Numbered from the stretch's first letter, positions 1 to 7,141 are shown. The stretch is 8,852 nucleotides of DNA from DATKZH01 sp964475955 (GCA_964475955.1 CAYYZY010000272.1:1-8852), one strand, 5' to 3'. The notes: generated by a model not told the origin, from the sequence alone. Numbers and translations: made by a program.

Positions 1-1085
1 ACGTTCGGGTACAGCTTTCGCTCCACGAAGTACGGGTCGTGGAGGGCCACGTCTTCCAGCTCCTGCGCGAGCTCGAAAAGCGGGTCCTCCTGGCCGTGCT
101 TATCCAACAGACGGTGGCAGACCTCCTTGATCACCTTCGCCCGGGGATCGTAGTTCTTGTATATCCGGTGACCGAATCCCATCAGGCGAAACGCGTCGTT
201 CGGGTCCTTGGCCCGGTCGACGTACTTGCCCAGGTTGCGGCCGTCGGCGAGGATCATCTCCAGCATGTTGATGCACGCCTCGTTGGCCCCGCCGTGCAGG
301 GCCCCCCAGAGCGCGCAGATGCCGGCCGAGATGCTGGAGAAGAGGTTCACCGTGCTGGAGCCGACCATGCGGACCGCCGACGTGCTGCAATTCTGCCCGT
401 GATCGGCGTGCAGGATCAGCACCAGGTTGAGCGCGTCGACGAACGCCGGGTCCATCTCGTGGCGCTCGCTCGGCACGGCGAACATCATCTGGAGGAAGTT
501 CTGGCAGTAGGAAAGGCGGTTCTCCGGATAGATGAACGGCTGGCCGAACGACTGCTTGTAGCTAAACGCGGCGATGGTGGGCATCTTGGCCAACATCCGC
601 CAGATGGCCAACTCCCGTTCCTCCGGGTTGCGCGGGTCGAGCGAGTCCTTGCAGTAGATGGCCAGCGCGCCGACGACCGCGCTGAGAATGGCCATCGGGT
701 GGGCGTCGGGCGGGAACCCGGCGAAGATCGTCTTCATCCCCTCGTGCAGCAGCGTGTGCTTTCGAATGTTCGCCCGAAACGTCTCCAACTGCTCCGGCGA
801 CGGCAATTCCCCGTAGATCAGCAGGTACGAAGTCTCGGTGAAGTCGCACCGTTCGGCGAGCACCTCGACCGGGTAGCCCCGGTAGCGGAGCGCGCCGTTC
901 TCGCCGTCGACGTACGTGATCTCGCTGGTGGTCGAGCCCGTGTTGGCGTAACCGTCGTCGAGCGTGATGTGGCCGGTCTGTGCCCAGAGCTTCGAGACGT
1001 CGATCGCCCGATTCCCCTCCGTGCCGACGCGGATCGGTAGGTCCGCCGTATGCTCCCCCAATTGCAGCTTGGCCGTATCGCTCAT
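1..1085 (-). CDS. gltA: Citrate synthase, 3' end outside the window
   Basis: This cytoplasmic enzyme condenses oxaloacetate with acetyl-CoA to make citrate, the entry step of the TCA cycle. The minus-strand frame from ATG at 1085 gives 361 complete residues that match bacterial type II (E. coli GltA-like) citrate synthase along their whole length. Visible landmarks are HADH (226-229), the ALHGGANEA segment with catalytic His264, and GFGHRIYKNYDPRA with catalytic His306. The visible part ends at LYPN plus two bases of the next codon. In E. coli the catalytic Asp362 lies just after the equivalent LYPNV, so the third catalytic residue is barely outside the window, along with about 65 C-terminal residues. 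The start is supported by alignment to the family N-terminus and a weak AGGGTG about 10 bases upstream. The gene appears intact where visible. Identification is very secure; NADH sensitivity cannot be judged. Confidence 0.97.
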   Translation of the reverse strand, partial: MSDTAKLQLGEHTADLPIRVGTEGNRAIDVSKLWAQTGHITLDDGYANTGSTTSEITYVDGENGALRYRGYPVEVLAERCDFTETSYLLIYGELPSPEQLETFRANIRKHTLLHEGMKTIFAGFPPDAHPMAILSAVVGALAIYCKDSLDPRNPEERELAIWRMLAKMPTIAAFSYKQSFGQPFIYPENRLSYCQNFLQMMFAVPSERHEMDPAFVDALNLVLILHADHGQNCSTSAVRMVGSSTVNLFSSISAGICALWGALHGGANEACINMLEMILADGRNLGKYVDRAKDPNDAFRLMGFGHRIYKNYDPRAKVIKEVCHRLLDKHGQEDPLFELAQELEDVALHDPYFVERKLYPN

Positions 1086-1294
1086 GGCCTGAATCACCCT
1101 ATGCGGTTGCTGATACGAACGAGATAACCCAATACTCCAGCGCAAGATCGAACAACGGCCGAATTCGACGTGAAGCGGGGCAAAACGCGTCATCACTTTG
1201 GGGAATCTGGACGCCGCTCCAGGCTGCCCAATCCCGCATCCGAGTCGAAACTGCGCTGTCGTACTAAGCCGTTGCTTGGTCTTTGGTAACGACA

Positions 1295-1322
1295 AGTCTA
1301 GCAGCCTCCGCGTCGGCAGCAA
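1295..1322 (-). promoter_or_regulatory. Candidate promoter for citrate synthase
   Basis: Read on the minus strand, TTGCTG (1322-1317) and TAGACT (1300-1295) are separated by 16 bases, matching the sigma-70 consensus at 3 of 6 and 4 of 6 positions. It would start transcription near 1288 and leave a leader of about 200 bases. The match is weak and other promoters are possible. Confidence 0.25.
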
Positions 1323-1350
1323 TCACCCCCCACTGGACGGTTGCCTTAAA

Positions 1351-1364
1351 TTGCTGAGCAGCAA
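1351..1364. terminator. Palindrome TTGCTG-AG-CAGCAA, possible terminator or operator
   Basis: A perfect 6-base inverted repeat with a 2-base centre. On the minus strand the hairpin is followed directly by TTTAAGG, so it could be a short intrinsic terminator for the receiver-like gene ending at 1534, about 170 bases upstream. The T run is only three bases, so an operator next to the citrate synthase promoter is equally possible. Confidence 0.28.
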
Positions 1365-1406
1365 CAAGTTACACTCCCTTGCCGCAACCCTTGCGACGCA
1401 CGACAC

Positions 1407-1435
1407 CCCCCGGCAGCCACTACTCACACCGGGGG
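1407..1435. terminator. GC-rich hairpin downstream of the receiver-like gene
   Basis: CCCCCGG at 1407-1413 pairs perfectly with CCGGGGG at 1429-1435 around a 15-base loop. It lies about 100 bases past the stop codon at 1534 on the minus strand. There is no T tract on either side, so it is only a candidate terminator or mRNA 3' end structure. Confidence 0.3.
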
Positions 1436-1533
1436 AAGTATGGAACCCGATAGGGGGGGGCAGCCCGCCGCAAGCTGCGTATCGCCGCGTCCGCTCGTCG
1501 ATCTCGGCGATCGGCCCGGCTCGGGCTGGGTCG

Positions 1534-2355
1534 CTACGTCGGCTGTCCGACCGGGTCGCGCTGCACGAGTCGGTCGATCCGGGCGAACAGGTCGGCAATG
1601 AGAAACGGCTTGGCGAGGACGGCCCGGGCGCCGGCCGCCCGGGCGCGGTCGCGCTGGTGGGCGCGGGGGAAGTCCAGCAGGACGAGGATCGGGGCCGGCG
1701 AGAGCGCGTCCGCGAGCCGGGCCAGCGACGCGAGCTCGTCGTCGCCGCAGTCGTTGCCGTCGAACACGGCGGCCGTCACCCCGTCGACCGGTGCGGGACG
1801 ATGGGGCAAAATCCAGATGCTCGAATAGCCCCGCCGGCGGCAGGCCGACCGGAGCCAGTCCTGCATGGCGAATTCGGGCGTGGCCACGGCGATCAGTCCT
1901 TCGCGCCGGCCGGGCGGCTCGGCGGCCAGTTGGAGCAGGCGCTCCTCCTCGCTGGCCGTGACCGGCAGCGACCAGATCGACGACGCCCCCGCCCGAAGCC
2001 GCGCGATCTCCTGCCGCACGTGCGACTCCCATCCGTGCCAGTACACCCGAACGCTCCCCGGCCACGGCCGGCCGCTGCGCGTTTCCCCTTCGCACCAACT
2101 GCCCAGCAGGCCGACGACCCGGGCAAGCGGCGCCAGGCGGCGAAGCCGGTCGACCTGCTCGTGGGAAAACTGCTCGGGGTAGGCCTGGGCCAAGACGATC
2201 AGGTCGGCCGTGGTCCGGCCTTCGGCCAGCGCGCCAAGCGCGGTCTCCATGTCGGGTGCGGCCAGCACCGGGCCCGACTCATCGAGGACGGCCCGGGCCT
2301 CGCGGAACTCGGAGCGGTCGGTGTCTCCGACCAGGAGGATGGAGATGTCGGGCAC
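1534..2355 (-). CDS. Protein with two receiver-like domains, the first degenerate
   Basis: This 273-residue cytoplasmic protein has no output domain. Residues 4-120 have a receiver-like pattern (ISILLVGDTD, then DLIVLAQ at 51-57), but the usual phospho-acceptor Asp after the hydrophobic strand is replaced by Ala56. Residues 152-265 form a better receiver-like unit: AAVFDG places Asp199 at the acceptor position, ILVLLD follows, and AVLAKPF carries the conserved Lys249. The start is GTG at 2355, with GAGG about 10 bases upstream. It sits 62 bases downstream of the HTH-EIIA gene on the same strand, so the two are probably co-transcribed. The receiver assignment rests on pattern recognition of strands and key residues, not on a clear family match. 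It could act as an adaptor or partner of the upstream regulator. No kinase is present in the window. Confidence 0.75.
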   Translation of the reverse strand: MPDISILLVGDTDRSEFREARAVLDESGPVLAAPDMETALGALAEGRTTADLIVLAQAYPEQFSHEQVDRLRRLAPLARVVGLLGSWCEGETRSGRPWPGSVRVYWHGWESHVRQEIARLRAGASSIWSLPVTASEEERLLQLAAEPPGRREGLIAVATPEFAMQDWLRSACRRRGYSSIWILPHRPAPVDGVTAAVFDGNDCGDDELASLARLADALSPAPILVLLDFPRAHQRDRARAAGARAVLAKPFLIADLFARIDRLVQRDPVGQPT

Positions 2356-2417
2356 GCGGCGCGCCTCGCTCTTGGCGGTTTGGGGCGGCTACGGTCTCGC
2401 GGCGGCGGACTTCGCTT

Positions 2418-3128
2418 TCACGCAAGGCCGGCCTCCGTCTCGACGATCAGGCGGTGCGCCGAGACGGCGTCGGGCGCCTCGCGCAGCGCTTCGAGGAAGC
2501 CGTCGGCCATGATCACGCGGCTCAGCCGGGCCAGCGTGCGCAGGTGGCCGGGATCGTCGACCGAGCAGATCAGGAAGAACACGTCGGTCAGCCCGCCGCG
2601 CCCCCCGCCGAACGGGATGCCGCTCGACGTGCGCCCGAGCGCCAAAAACGGCCGGCCCAGGATCGAGGCCATGGGGCGCCGCGGGTGGAGCAGGGCCACG
2701 CCGTTATCCAGCGCGGTGGGGTACATTTCTTCGCGGGCGCGGACCGCCTGGCCCATCTTGTCGGGGTCCCACAGCCAGCCGGTTCGGGCGGCGACCTCGA
2801 TCATCGCGTTGAACACGGCGTTTCGCGTGCGGGCCAGGAGGGGAATTTCGATGGCCTCCGGGGGGAGCAGGTCGGCGATGACGACCTCCTGCTCGGTGTC
2901 GACGCCGGGATCGCGCCGGAGCACGTCCTCGACGTCGACCAGGTCGTCCTCTTCGGAAAGCCCGATCCGGTCCTCCAGCCAGTGGTGAATTTCGGCGGGC
3001 GAGAACCGCCACTGACCGCCCACCTTGCGCCCGGGCAGCTTCCCACGGTCGGCCAGCCGCATCACCTGCTGCGGCCCGAGGTGCAGGTAGGCGGCCAGGC
3101 TGTCGATATCGAAGTCTTCGCTGGACAT
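2418..3128 (-). CDS. Excisionase-type HTH fused to a PTS EIIA (PtsN-like) domain
   Basis: This is a 236-residue likely cytoplasmic regulator. Residues 6-52 form an excisionase/MerR-like helix-turn-helix (LAAYLHLGPQQVMRLADRG, then PGRKVGGQWRF and AEIHHWL), predicted to bind DNA. After an acidic linker (57-82), residues 84-233 match the type 2 EIIA fold of PtsN/fructose PTS proteins. His148 in DNGVALLHPRRP is at the phosphorylation position, although the usual Pro before it is Leu. The C-terminal half, with DVFFLICSVDD, HLRTLARLSRVI and FLEAL, fits the family well. Phosphorylation of His148 by a PTS phosphotransferase, modulating DNA binding, is inferred from the domains. No EI or HPr gene is visible. 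ATG at 3128 is chosen because it begins just before the HTH; no strong ribosome binding site precedes it. It is the first gene of a probable two-gene unit and is divergent from the ceramidase-like gene. Confidence 0.88.
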   Translation of the reverse strand: MSSEDFDIDSLAAYLHLGPQQVMRLADRGKLPGRKVGGQWRFSPAEIHHWLEDRIGLSEEDDLVDVEDVLRRDPGVDTEQEVVIADLLPPEAIEIPLLARTRNAVFNAMIEVAARTGWLWDPDKMGQAVRAREEMYPTALDNGVALLHPRRPMASILGRPFLALGRTSSGIPFGGGRGGLTDVFFLICSVDDPGHLRTLARLSRVIMADGFLEALREAPDAVSAHRLIVETEAGLA

Positions 3129-3329
3129 GGCAGTGCATCGCGCATCGCGGGCTCATCGGCGAGTGACCCCCCATGTTGCCCGATGGATGGCTGCTTGTCC
3201 AGTCGGAAGTGAGTTAGAATGGTCGGCAGAAGCACGAAGGGACGGGTCTCGTGCCTCGGCCCTCCCTGCGACTTCCGCGGCACGCGCTTTGCGAAGACCA
3301 GGTGACGTCAACCCGAACGGTGGCATCTC
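3129..3329. promoter_or_regulatory. Divergent intergenic region
   Basis: About 200 bases separate the start codons of the HTH-EIIA gene (minus) and the ceramidase-like gene (plus), so promoters for both directions should lie here. TAGAAT at 3215-3220 matches the -10 consensus at 5 of 6 for the plus strand, but no good -35 is spaced correctly; TTGTCC at 3195-3200 leaves only 14 bases. An inverted repeat at 3250-3284 lies between that site and the downstream gene. No additional gene is seen. Confidence 0.5.
3250..3284. repeat. Inverted repeat in the leader of the ceramidase-like gene
   Basis: CGTGCCTCGG (3250-3259) and CCGCGGCACG (3275-3284) pair over 10 positions with one mismatch around a 15-base loop. 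It lies 45 to 80 bases before the start codon at 3330, so it could be an operator or a hairpin in the 5' untranslated RNA. There is no T tract, which argues against a terminator. Confidence 0.4.
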
Positions 3330-4733
3330 ATGGCAGACGACTTCGGCACTTCTTTTCGTGTAACGGTCGCTGTGCTGGGGCTTGTGGGGACACTGGTTGC
3401 GACGTGCCCGGCGCAGGCCGCCGCACCCGAATGGCAGGCCGGGCTCGCTCGCGTTGCGATCACGCCGGAAGAACCGATCGCCATGTCGGGTTACGGCCCT
3501 CGCGTTTCGGAGGGCGTGCTCGACGACCTGCACGCGAAGGCCCTCGTGCTGGAAGACGGCGGCCGTCACCGGGCCTTGCTCGTCACCGCCGACCTCCTCT
3601 TCTTCCGCGCCCCGTTCGCCGAATTGCTCTGCCGCGACCTGATGGCGGAGACCGGCCTGGCACGCCACCAGATCCAACTCACTGCGTCGCACACGCATGC
3701 CGGCCCGGTGTTCGGCACGCGCGACCCCGACCGGTTCGAGCTGAGCGCGGACCAGCGCCGCGTGGTCGACCGTTACACCGAAATGCTCCGCGGCCGGCTA
3801 GTCGAACTGGCCGCCGCGGCCGTCGACGATCTCCAGCCCGCGCGGCTCTCTTGGGGTGTGGGGTGTGCGGGCGATTTCGTGATGAACCGCCGACGGGTCG
3901 ACGAACACGGCAAATGCCGCGGTATGGGCCCCAACCCGCAAGGCGCGGTGGATCGCGACGTGCCGGTCCTCCGCGTGGATCGGCGCGACGGTTCGCTTCG
4001 CGCCCTGGTGTTCGGCTGCGCCTGCCACTGCGTCACGCTCGACGGACACAACCGCAAGATCTCGGGCGATTACGCGGGGCACGCGCAGCGGTTCATCGAA
4101 GCGCAGCACCCCGGTGTGCAGGCGATGTTCGTTTCCGGGTGCGGTGCCGACGCGAACACGAATCCTCGCGGCGGGCCCGACCAGGAGAAGCTCGTCGTCC
4201 GGCACGGCGAGACGCTTGGCCGGGAAGCCTGCCGTGTAGCGGCCGAGCCGCTGGAGCCGATCGGCGGACCGCTCGACGTGCAACTGGAATGGACCGATTT
4301 GCCTTTGGAGACCTCCTTCGCGCGCGACGAGCTTGAGCATATGGCGCGGACCGCGGCGTACTGGCACGCCCGGAATGCCAAGGGCATGCTCGCCACGCTC
4401 GACCGGGGCGAACCGCTCCCGGAGCACTACCGCGCGCCGATCGCCCTGTGGCAGTTCGGCGACGCCCTGACCTTGGTCGGGCTGCCCGGCGAGGCGGTCG
4501 CCGACTACGTGGGCATGCTTCGCGATGCGATCGGGCCCGAGCGCCTGTGGGTGATCGCGTTGTCGAACGAGTCGTTCGGCTACCTGCCCACCACGCGGAT
4601 CCTCGCCGAAGGGGGCCACGAGTCGATCGGCCTCACGCTCGACGTCGGCCTGTTCGCCCCCGGCGTCGAGGACGTCGTCGTCGACGCCGTGCGACGGCTC
4701 GCCCGGCAGTCGGACCGGAAGATGCCGCAGTAG
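3330..4733 (+). CDS. Exported neutral/alkaline ceramidase-like protein
   Basis: This 467-residue protein resembles the N-terminal catalytic domain of neutral ceramidases, amidases that split ceramide into sphingosine and fatty acid. Residues 11-32 form a hydrophobic signal segment ending CPAQAAA, so export is likely. Candidate zinc ligands follow the family order: His121/His123 in ASHTHAGP, His233 in CACHCVT, Glu388 in GLPGEA and Tyr418 in SNESFGYLPTTR. The segment aligned with the family's catalytic-serine loop reads SGCGADANTNPRG (269-281) with no obvious serine at the nucleophile position, so ceramide hydrolysis is uncertain. It is shorter than secreted bacterial ceramidases of about 650 residues and lacks their C-terminal domain. 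ATG at 3330 puts ten residues before the signal helix; the ribosome binding site is weak. It is transcribed away from the HTH-EIIA gene. The family assignment is good, the substrate unknown. Confidence 0.85.
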   Translation: MADDFGTSFRVTVAVLGLVGTLVATCPAQAAAPEWQAGLARVAITPEEPIAMSGYGPRVSEGVLDDLHAKALVLEDGGRHRALLVTADLLFFRAPFAELLCRDLMAETGLARHQIQLTASHTHAGPVFGTRDPDRFELSADQRRVVDRYTEMLRGRLVELAAAAVDDLQPARLSWGVGCAGDFVMNRRRVDEHGKCRGMGPNPQGAVDRDVPVLRVDRRDGSLRALVFGCACHCVTLDGHNRKISGDYAGHAQRFIEAQHPGVQAMFVSGCGADANTNPRGGPDQEKLVVRHGETLGREACRVAAEPLEPIGGPLDVQLEWTDLPLETSFARDELEHMARTAAYWHARNAKGMLATLDRGEPLPEHYRAPIALWQFGDALTLVGLPGEAVADYVGMLRDAIGPERLWVIALSNESFGYLPTTRILAEGGHESIGLTLDVGLFAPGVEDVVVDAVRRLARQSDRKMPQ

Positions 4734-4902
4734 TCGACCGGAACGGGACCGGGGCGGCTTTGTTTGGCGCGGCCCGCACATTCGGATCGCTGCCCCTCAG
4801 CCGGTGAGTCGCAATCGGAGCGACACACACGGCGCAGGCAACTCGGGGTGAAACCGCCGGCAAAGCATGAGCGTGACGGGCTGATTGACACCGGACGCGC
4901 CC

Positions 4903-4989
4903 GTCGGCTTCAGCCGACCGGCTGTTCGCCACCCGCTTCAGCCGCGGGAACGGGACAGGATTTCCTCCGTGCGAGCCGGCTTCAGCCGG
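4903..4989. repeat. Cluster of three TTCA-loop hairpins
   Basis: Unit 1 (4903-4918) is GTCGGC, loop TTCA, GCCGAC, a perfect 6-base stem. Unit 2 (4932-4948) is CCCGC, TTCAGCC, GCGGG; it looks like a longer palindrome that lost three bases (GGC) from its left arm. Unit 3 (4976-4989) is CCGGC, TTCA, GCCGG. All share CTTCAGCCG while their outer stem bases differ in a compensatory way. The loops start at 4909, 4937 and 4981, so spacing is irregular. This fits a REP-like dispersed palindrome or a structured 3' RNA element. I cannot tell whether the family recurs elsewhere in the genome. Confidence 0.65.
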
Positions 4990-5067
4990 GCTTGACAGGA
5001 AAGAGGCTGCAAGCGCCACCTGGTCTCTGCATCCGTGCGGGCGTCCCTCGAGTCCCGTCTTCCCGGT

Positions 5068-5096
5068 TTGTGGAAGGCGCGCTAAACGGGTACTAT
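5068..5096 (+). promoter_or_regulatory. Candidate promoter for the alpha-galactosidase gene
   Basis: TTGTGG (5068-5073) and TACTAT (5091-5096) are 17 bases apart, matching consensus at 3 of 6 and 4 of 6 positions. Transcription would begin near 5103 and give a short leader of about 38 bases containing the ribosome binding site. Evidence is weak. Confidence 0.27.
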
Positions 5097-5127
5097 GGCG
5101 CTCCCGGAAAGCCAACACCCCCCTCCC

Positions 5128-5132
5128 AGGAG
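5128..5132 (+). promoter_or_regulatory. Ribosome binding site of the alpha-galactosidase gene
   Basis: AGGAG lies eight bases before ATG at 5141. It is the clearest Shine-Dalgarno sequence in the window and fixes the start, which also opens directly into a signal peptide. Confidence 0.8.
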
Positions 5133-5140
5133 AACCAACC

Positions 5141-7141
5141 ATGATCCGCTTCGTCGCACGATCGGCCGCCGTCGCGATGGTCGTCGCGTTGCTCGGCCTG
5201 GCGTCGGCCGTTTCGGCCGCCGAGCGCGTGCCGTTGGGCGCGCTCGATCTGGCCAAGATGAGCGTCGGATGGGGCGAACCCCAGGTCGACCGGAACATCG
5301 TGGGGGGGACGATGTCGATCGGCGGGCGCGCGTTCTCCCGCGGCGTCGGCAGCCACGCCCCCTCGGTGATGCACGTCGAGCTCGACGGGCGCGCCGAACG
5401 CTTCACGGCCTCCGTCGGCGTCGACGACGAAACCGAGGGCCGCGGCAGCGTCCGCTTCCAGGTCTACGGTGATGGAAAGCGCCTCTTCGACAGCGGCGTG
5501 ATGCGAGGCGGCGAGGAGGCCAAGCAGGTCGACGTCGAACTCGGCGGCGTCGAGCACCTGATGCTGCTGGCGACCGACGCGGGCGACGACCGCCACTACG
5601 ACCACGCCGACTGGGCCGAGGCCACCCTCGTGTTCGCCGGCAAGAAGCCCGTCGCCGTCGACGCGCCCGTGGTCGAGGAAGAGCGCGTGATCCTCACGCC
5701 CAAGCCGGGCCCCGAGCCACGGATCAACGGGCCGTCGGTCTACGGGTGCCGCCCGGGTCGGCCGTTCATCTATCGCATTCCCTGCACGGGCGCGCGGCCG
5801 ATCGCGTTTTCGGTCGAGAACCTCCCCGAGGGGCTGACGCTCGACCCGGCCACCGGCATCCTCACCGGCCGGGTGCCGCAGGAGCGCGGCGAGTACGCGG
5901 TGACGCTTCGCGCGAAGAGCGCGCACGGCGAGGCGGAGCGGGCCTTCACGATCGTCGTCGGCGATCGGCTCGCCCTGACGCCGCCCATGGGCTGGAACTC
6001 GTGGTACATCCACTACCACCGCGTCACCGACGAGCACATGCGCCGTGCGGCCGACGCGATGATCGCCTCGGGCATGGCCGATTTCGGCTACCAGTACGTC
6101 AACATCGACGATTGCTGGATGGTCAAGCCGGGGGCCGACGATCCGGCCATCGGCGGCGAGCCGCGCGACGCCGACGGCGCGATCCGCTCCAACCGCCACT
6201 TCCCCGACATGGCCGCCCTGGCCGACTACATCCACTCCAAGGGCCTCAAGGCTGGCCTCTACACCTCGCCCGGCCCGCTCACCTGCCAGCGCTACACGGG
6301 CAGCTACGAGCACGAAGCAATCGACGCCCGCAAGTTCGCCGAGTGGGGCTTCGACTTCCTCAAGTACGACTGGTGCTCCTACGGGCGGGTGGCCGGCGGC
6401 AAGAGCCTGGAGCACATGCAGAAGCCCTACCGGAAGATGGGCCGGATTCTCGCGGGGCTCGACCGCGACCTCGTCTACAACCTCTGCCAGTACGGCATGG
6501 GCGACGTGTGGGAGTGGGGCGGCGAGGTCGGCGGCAACTGCTGGCGAACGACCGGCGACCTGGGGCTCGCCCAAGGCGACCTCCTGCCCGGCTTCTACCA
6601 CATCGGCCTGAGCAACGCCCGGCACTGGGAGCACGCCCGGCCCGGCCAGTGGAACGACCCCGACTACATCCTCATCGGCTGGGTTGGCCAGGCGCGCGGG
6701 CACGGGGAGGGCCGCCCCACCACGCTGACGCCCAACGAGCAGTACAGCTACATGTCGATGTGGTGCCTAATGGCCTCGCCGCTCATCTTCTCCGGCGACA
6801 TGGCCAAGCTCGACGCGTTCACGCTGGGCGTCCTCTGCAACGCCGAGGTGATCGCCGTCGACCAGGACCGGCTCGGCAAGCAGGCCCGAATCGTCCGCCG
6901 CGACGAAGACGACCTCGTCATGGCCAAGCCGCTGGCCGACGGCGCGCTGGCCATCGGCCTGTTCAACCTCGGCGAGCTGGAGCGCGAGATGACCGTCCGC
7001 TGGTCCGACCTCTCCCTCTCCGCCCCCCGCACGGTCCGCGACCTATGGCGTCAAAAGGACCTTGGCGCGTTCGACGAGGAACTCACGGCGACCGTTCCGC
7101 GGCACGGGGTGATGTTGGTGCGGGTGAAGTCGGAGAAGTGA
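5141..7141 (+). CDS. Exported GH27 alpha-galactosidase with NPCBM and He_PIG domains
   Basis: This 666-residue exported glycosidase is expected to remove terminal alpha-linked galactose (GH27 also includes alpha-N-acetylgalactosaminidases). Residues 1-27 are a signal peptide ending SAVSAAE. Residues 28-166 form an NPCBM carbohydrate-binding module (GVGSHAPSVMHVEL, ATLVFAGKKP). Residues 184-274 are the He_PIG-associated and Ig-like segment (LPEGLTLDPATGILTGRVP). The catalytic barrel begins near 277 with LTPPMGWNSW, then VNIDDCW (320-326). Asp410 in FLKYDWC is the expected nucleophile and Asp473 in CWRTTGDL the acid/base, with Arg469 in the substrate site. WNDPDYILIG (504-513) and ASPLIFSGDM are further GH27 landmarks. 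A beta-sandwich domain occupies roughly 580-664. All key residues are present, so the enzyme should be active. The gene follows the ceramidase-like gene by 407 bases and probably has its own promoter. Confidence 0.95.
   Translation: MIRFVARSAAVAMVVALLGLASAVSAAERVPLGALDLAKMSVGWGEPQVDRNIVGGTMSIGGRAFSRGVGSHAPSVMHVELDGRAERFTASVGVDDETEGRGSVRFQVYGDGKRLFDSGVMRGGEEAKQVDVELGGVEHLMLLATDAGDDRHYDHADWAEATLVFAGKKPVAVDAPVVEEERVILTPKPGPEPRINGPSVYGCRPGRPFIYRIPCTGARPIAFSVENLPEGLTLDPATGILTGRVPQERGEYAVTLRAKSAHGEAERAFTIVVGDRLALTPPMGWNSWYIHYHRVTDEHMRRAADAMIASGMADFGYQYVNIDDCWMVKPGADDPAIGGEPRDADGAIRSNRHFPDMAALADYIHSKGLKAGLYTSPGPLTCQRYTGSYEHEAIDARKFAEWGFDFLKYDWCSYGRVAGGKSLEHMQKPYRKMGRILAGLDRDLVYNLCQYGMGDVWEWGGEVGGNCWRTTGDLGLAQGDLLPGFYHIGLSNARHWEHARPGQWNDPDYILIGWVGQARGHGEGRPTTLTPNEQYSYMSMWCLMASPLIFSGDMAKLDAFTLGVLCNAEVIAVDQDRLGKQARIVRRDEDDLVMAKPLADGALAIGLFNLGELEREMTVRWSDLSLSAPRTVRDLWRQKDLGAFDEELTATVPRHGVMLVRVKSEK

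Larger units (their letters stand above)
1086..1533. other. Intergenic region between the receiver-like gene and citrate synthase
   Basis: I see no supportable gene or tRNA in these 448 bases. The long plus-strand frame that crosses it is antisense to the two regulatory genes and resembles nothing. On the minus strand the region should hold the 3' end signals of the receiver-like gene and the promoter and leader of citrate synthase. It contains a GC-rich inverted repeat (1407-1435), a 14-base palindrome (1351-1364) and a candidate minus-strand promoter (1295-1322), listed separately. Confidence 0.6.
4734..5140. other. Intergenic region with TTCAGCC hairpins
   Basis: There is no supportable gene in these 407 bases; a 126-codon plus-strand frame resembles nothing and is rich in Arg and Pro. 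The middle holds three related hairpins (4903-4989). The right end holds the promoter candidate and ribosome binding site of the alpha-galactosidase gene. TTGACA occurs at 4885-4890 and 4992-4997, but neither is followed by a credible -10 at normal spacing. Confidence 0.6.

Noticed and set aside
39..1040. Plus-strand open frame of 333 codons
   Set aside because: The opposite strand encodes citrate synthase with catalytic residues in place, so this frame is an antisense shadow.
1086..1533. tRNA or small RNA gene in the citrate synthase upstream region
   Set aside because: No cloverleaf, T-loop motif or strong promoter-terminator pair was found; only isolated short hairpins are present.
1198..2988. 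Plus-strand open frame of 596 codons
   Set aside because: It lies antisense to the receiver-like and HTH-EIIA genes, is rich in Arg, Gly and Pro, and resembles no family; it is a by-product of high GC.
4903..4989. CRISPR array
   Set aside because: The repeated units are short palindromes of about 14 to 18 bases with irregular spacing and diverged arms; there is no constant repeat-spacer pattern and no cas gene.
4885..4997. TTGACA boxes at 4885 and 4992 as promoters for the alpha-galactosidase gene
   Set aside because: Neither is followed by a -10-like hexamer at 15 to 19 bases.
5093..6703. Minus-strand open frame of 536 codons
   Set aside because: It is antisense to the GH27 alpha-galactosidase, which has all expected motifs; the antisense product has no recognisable motif.
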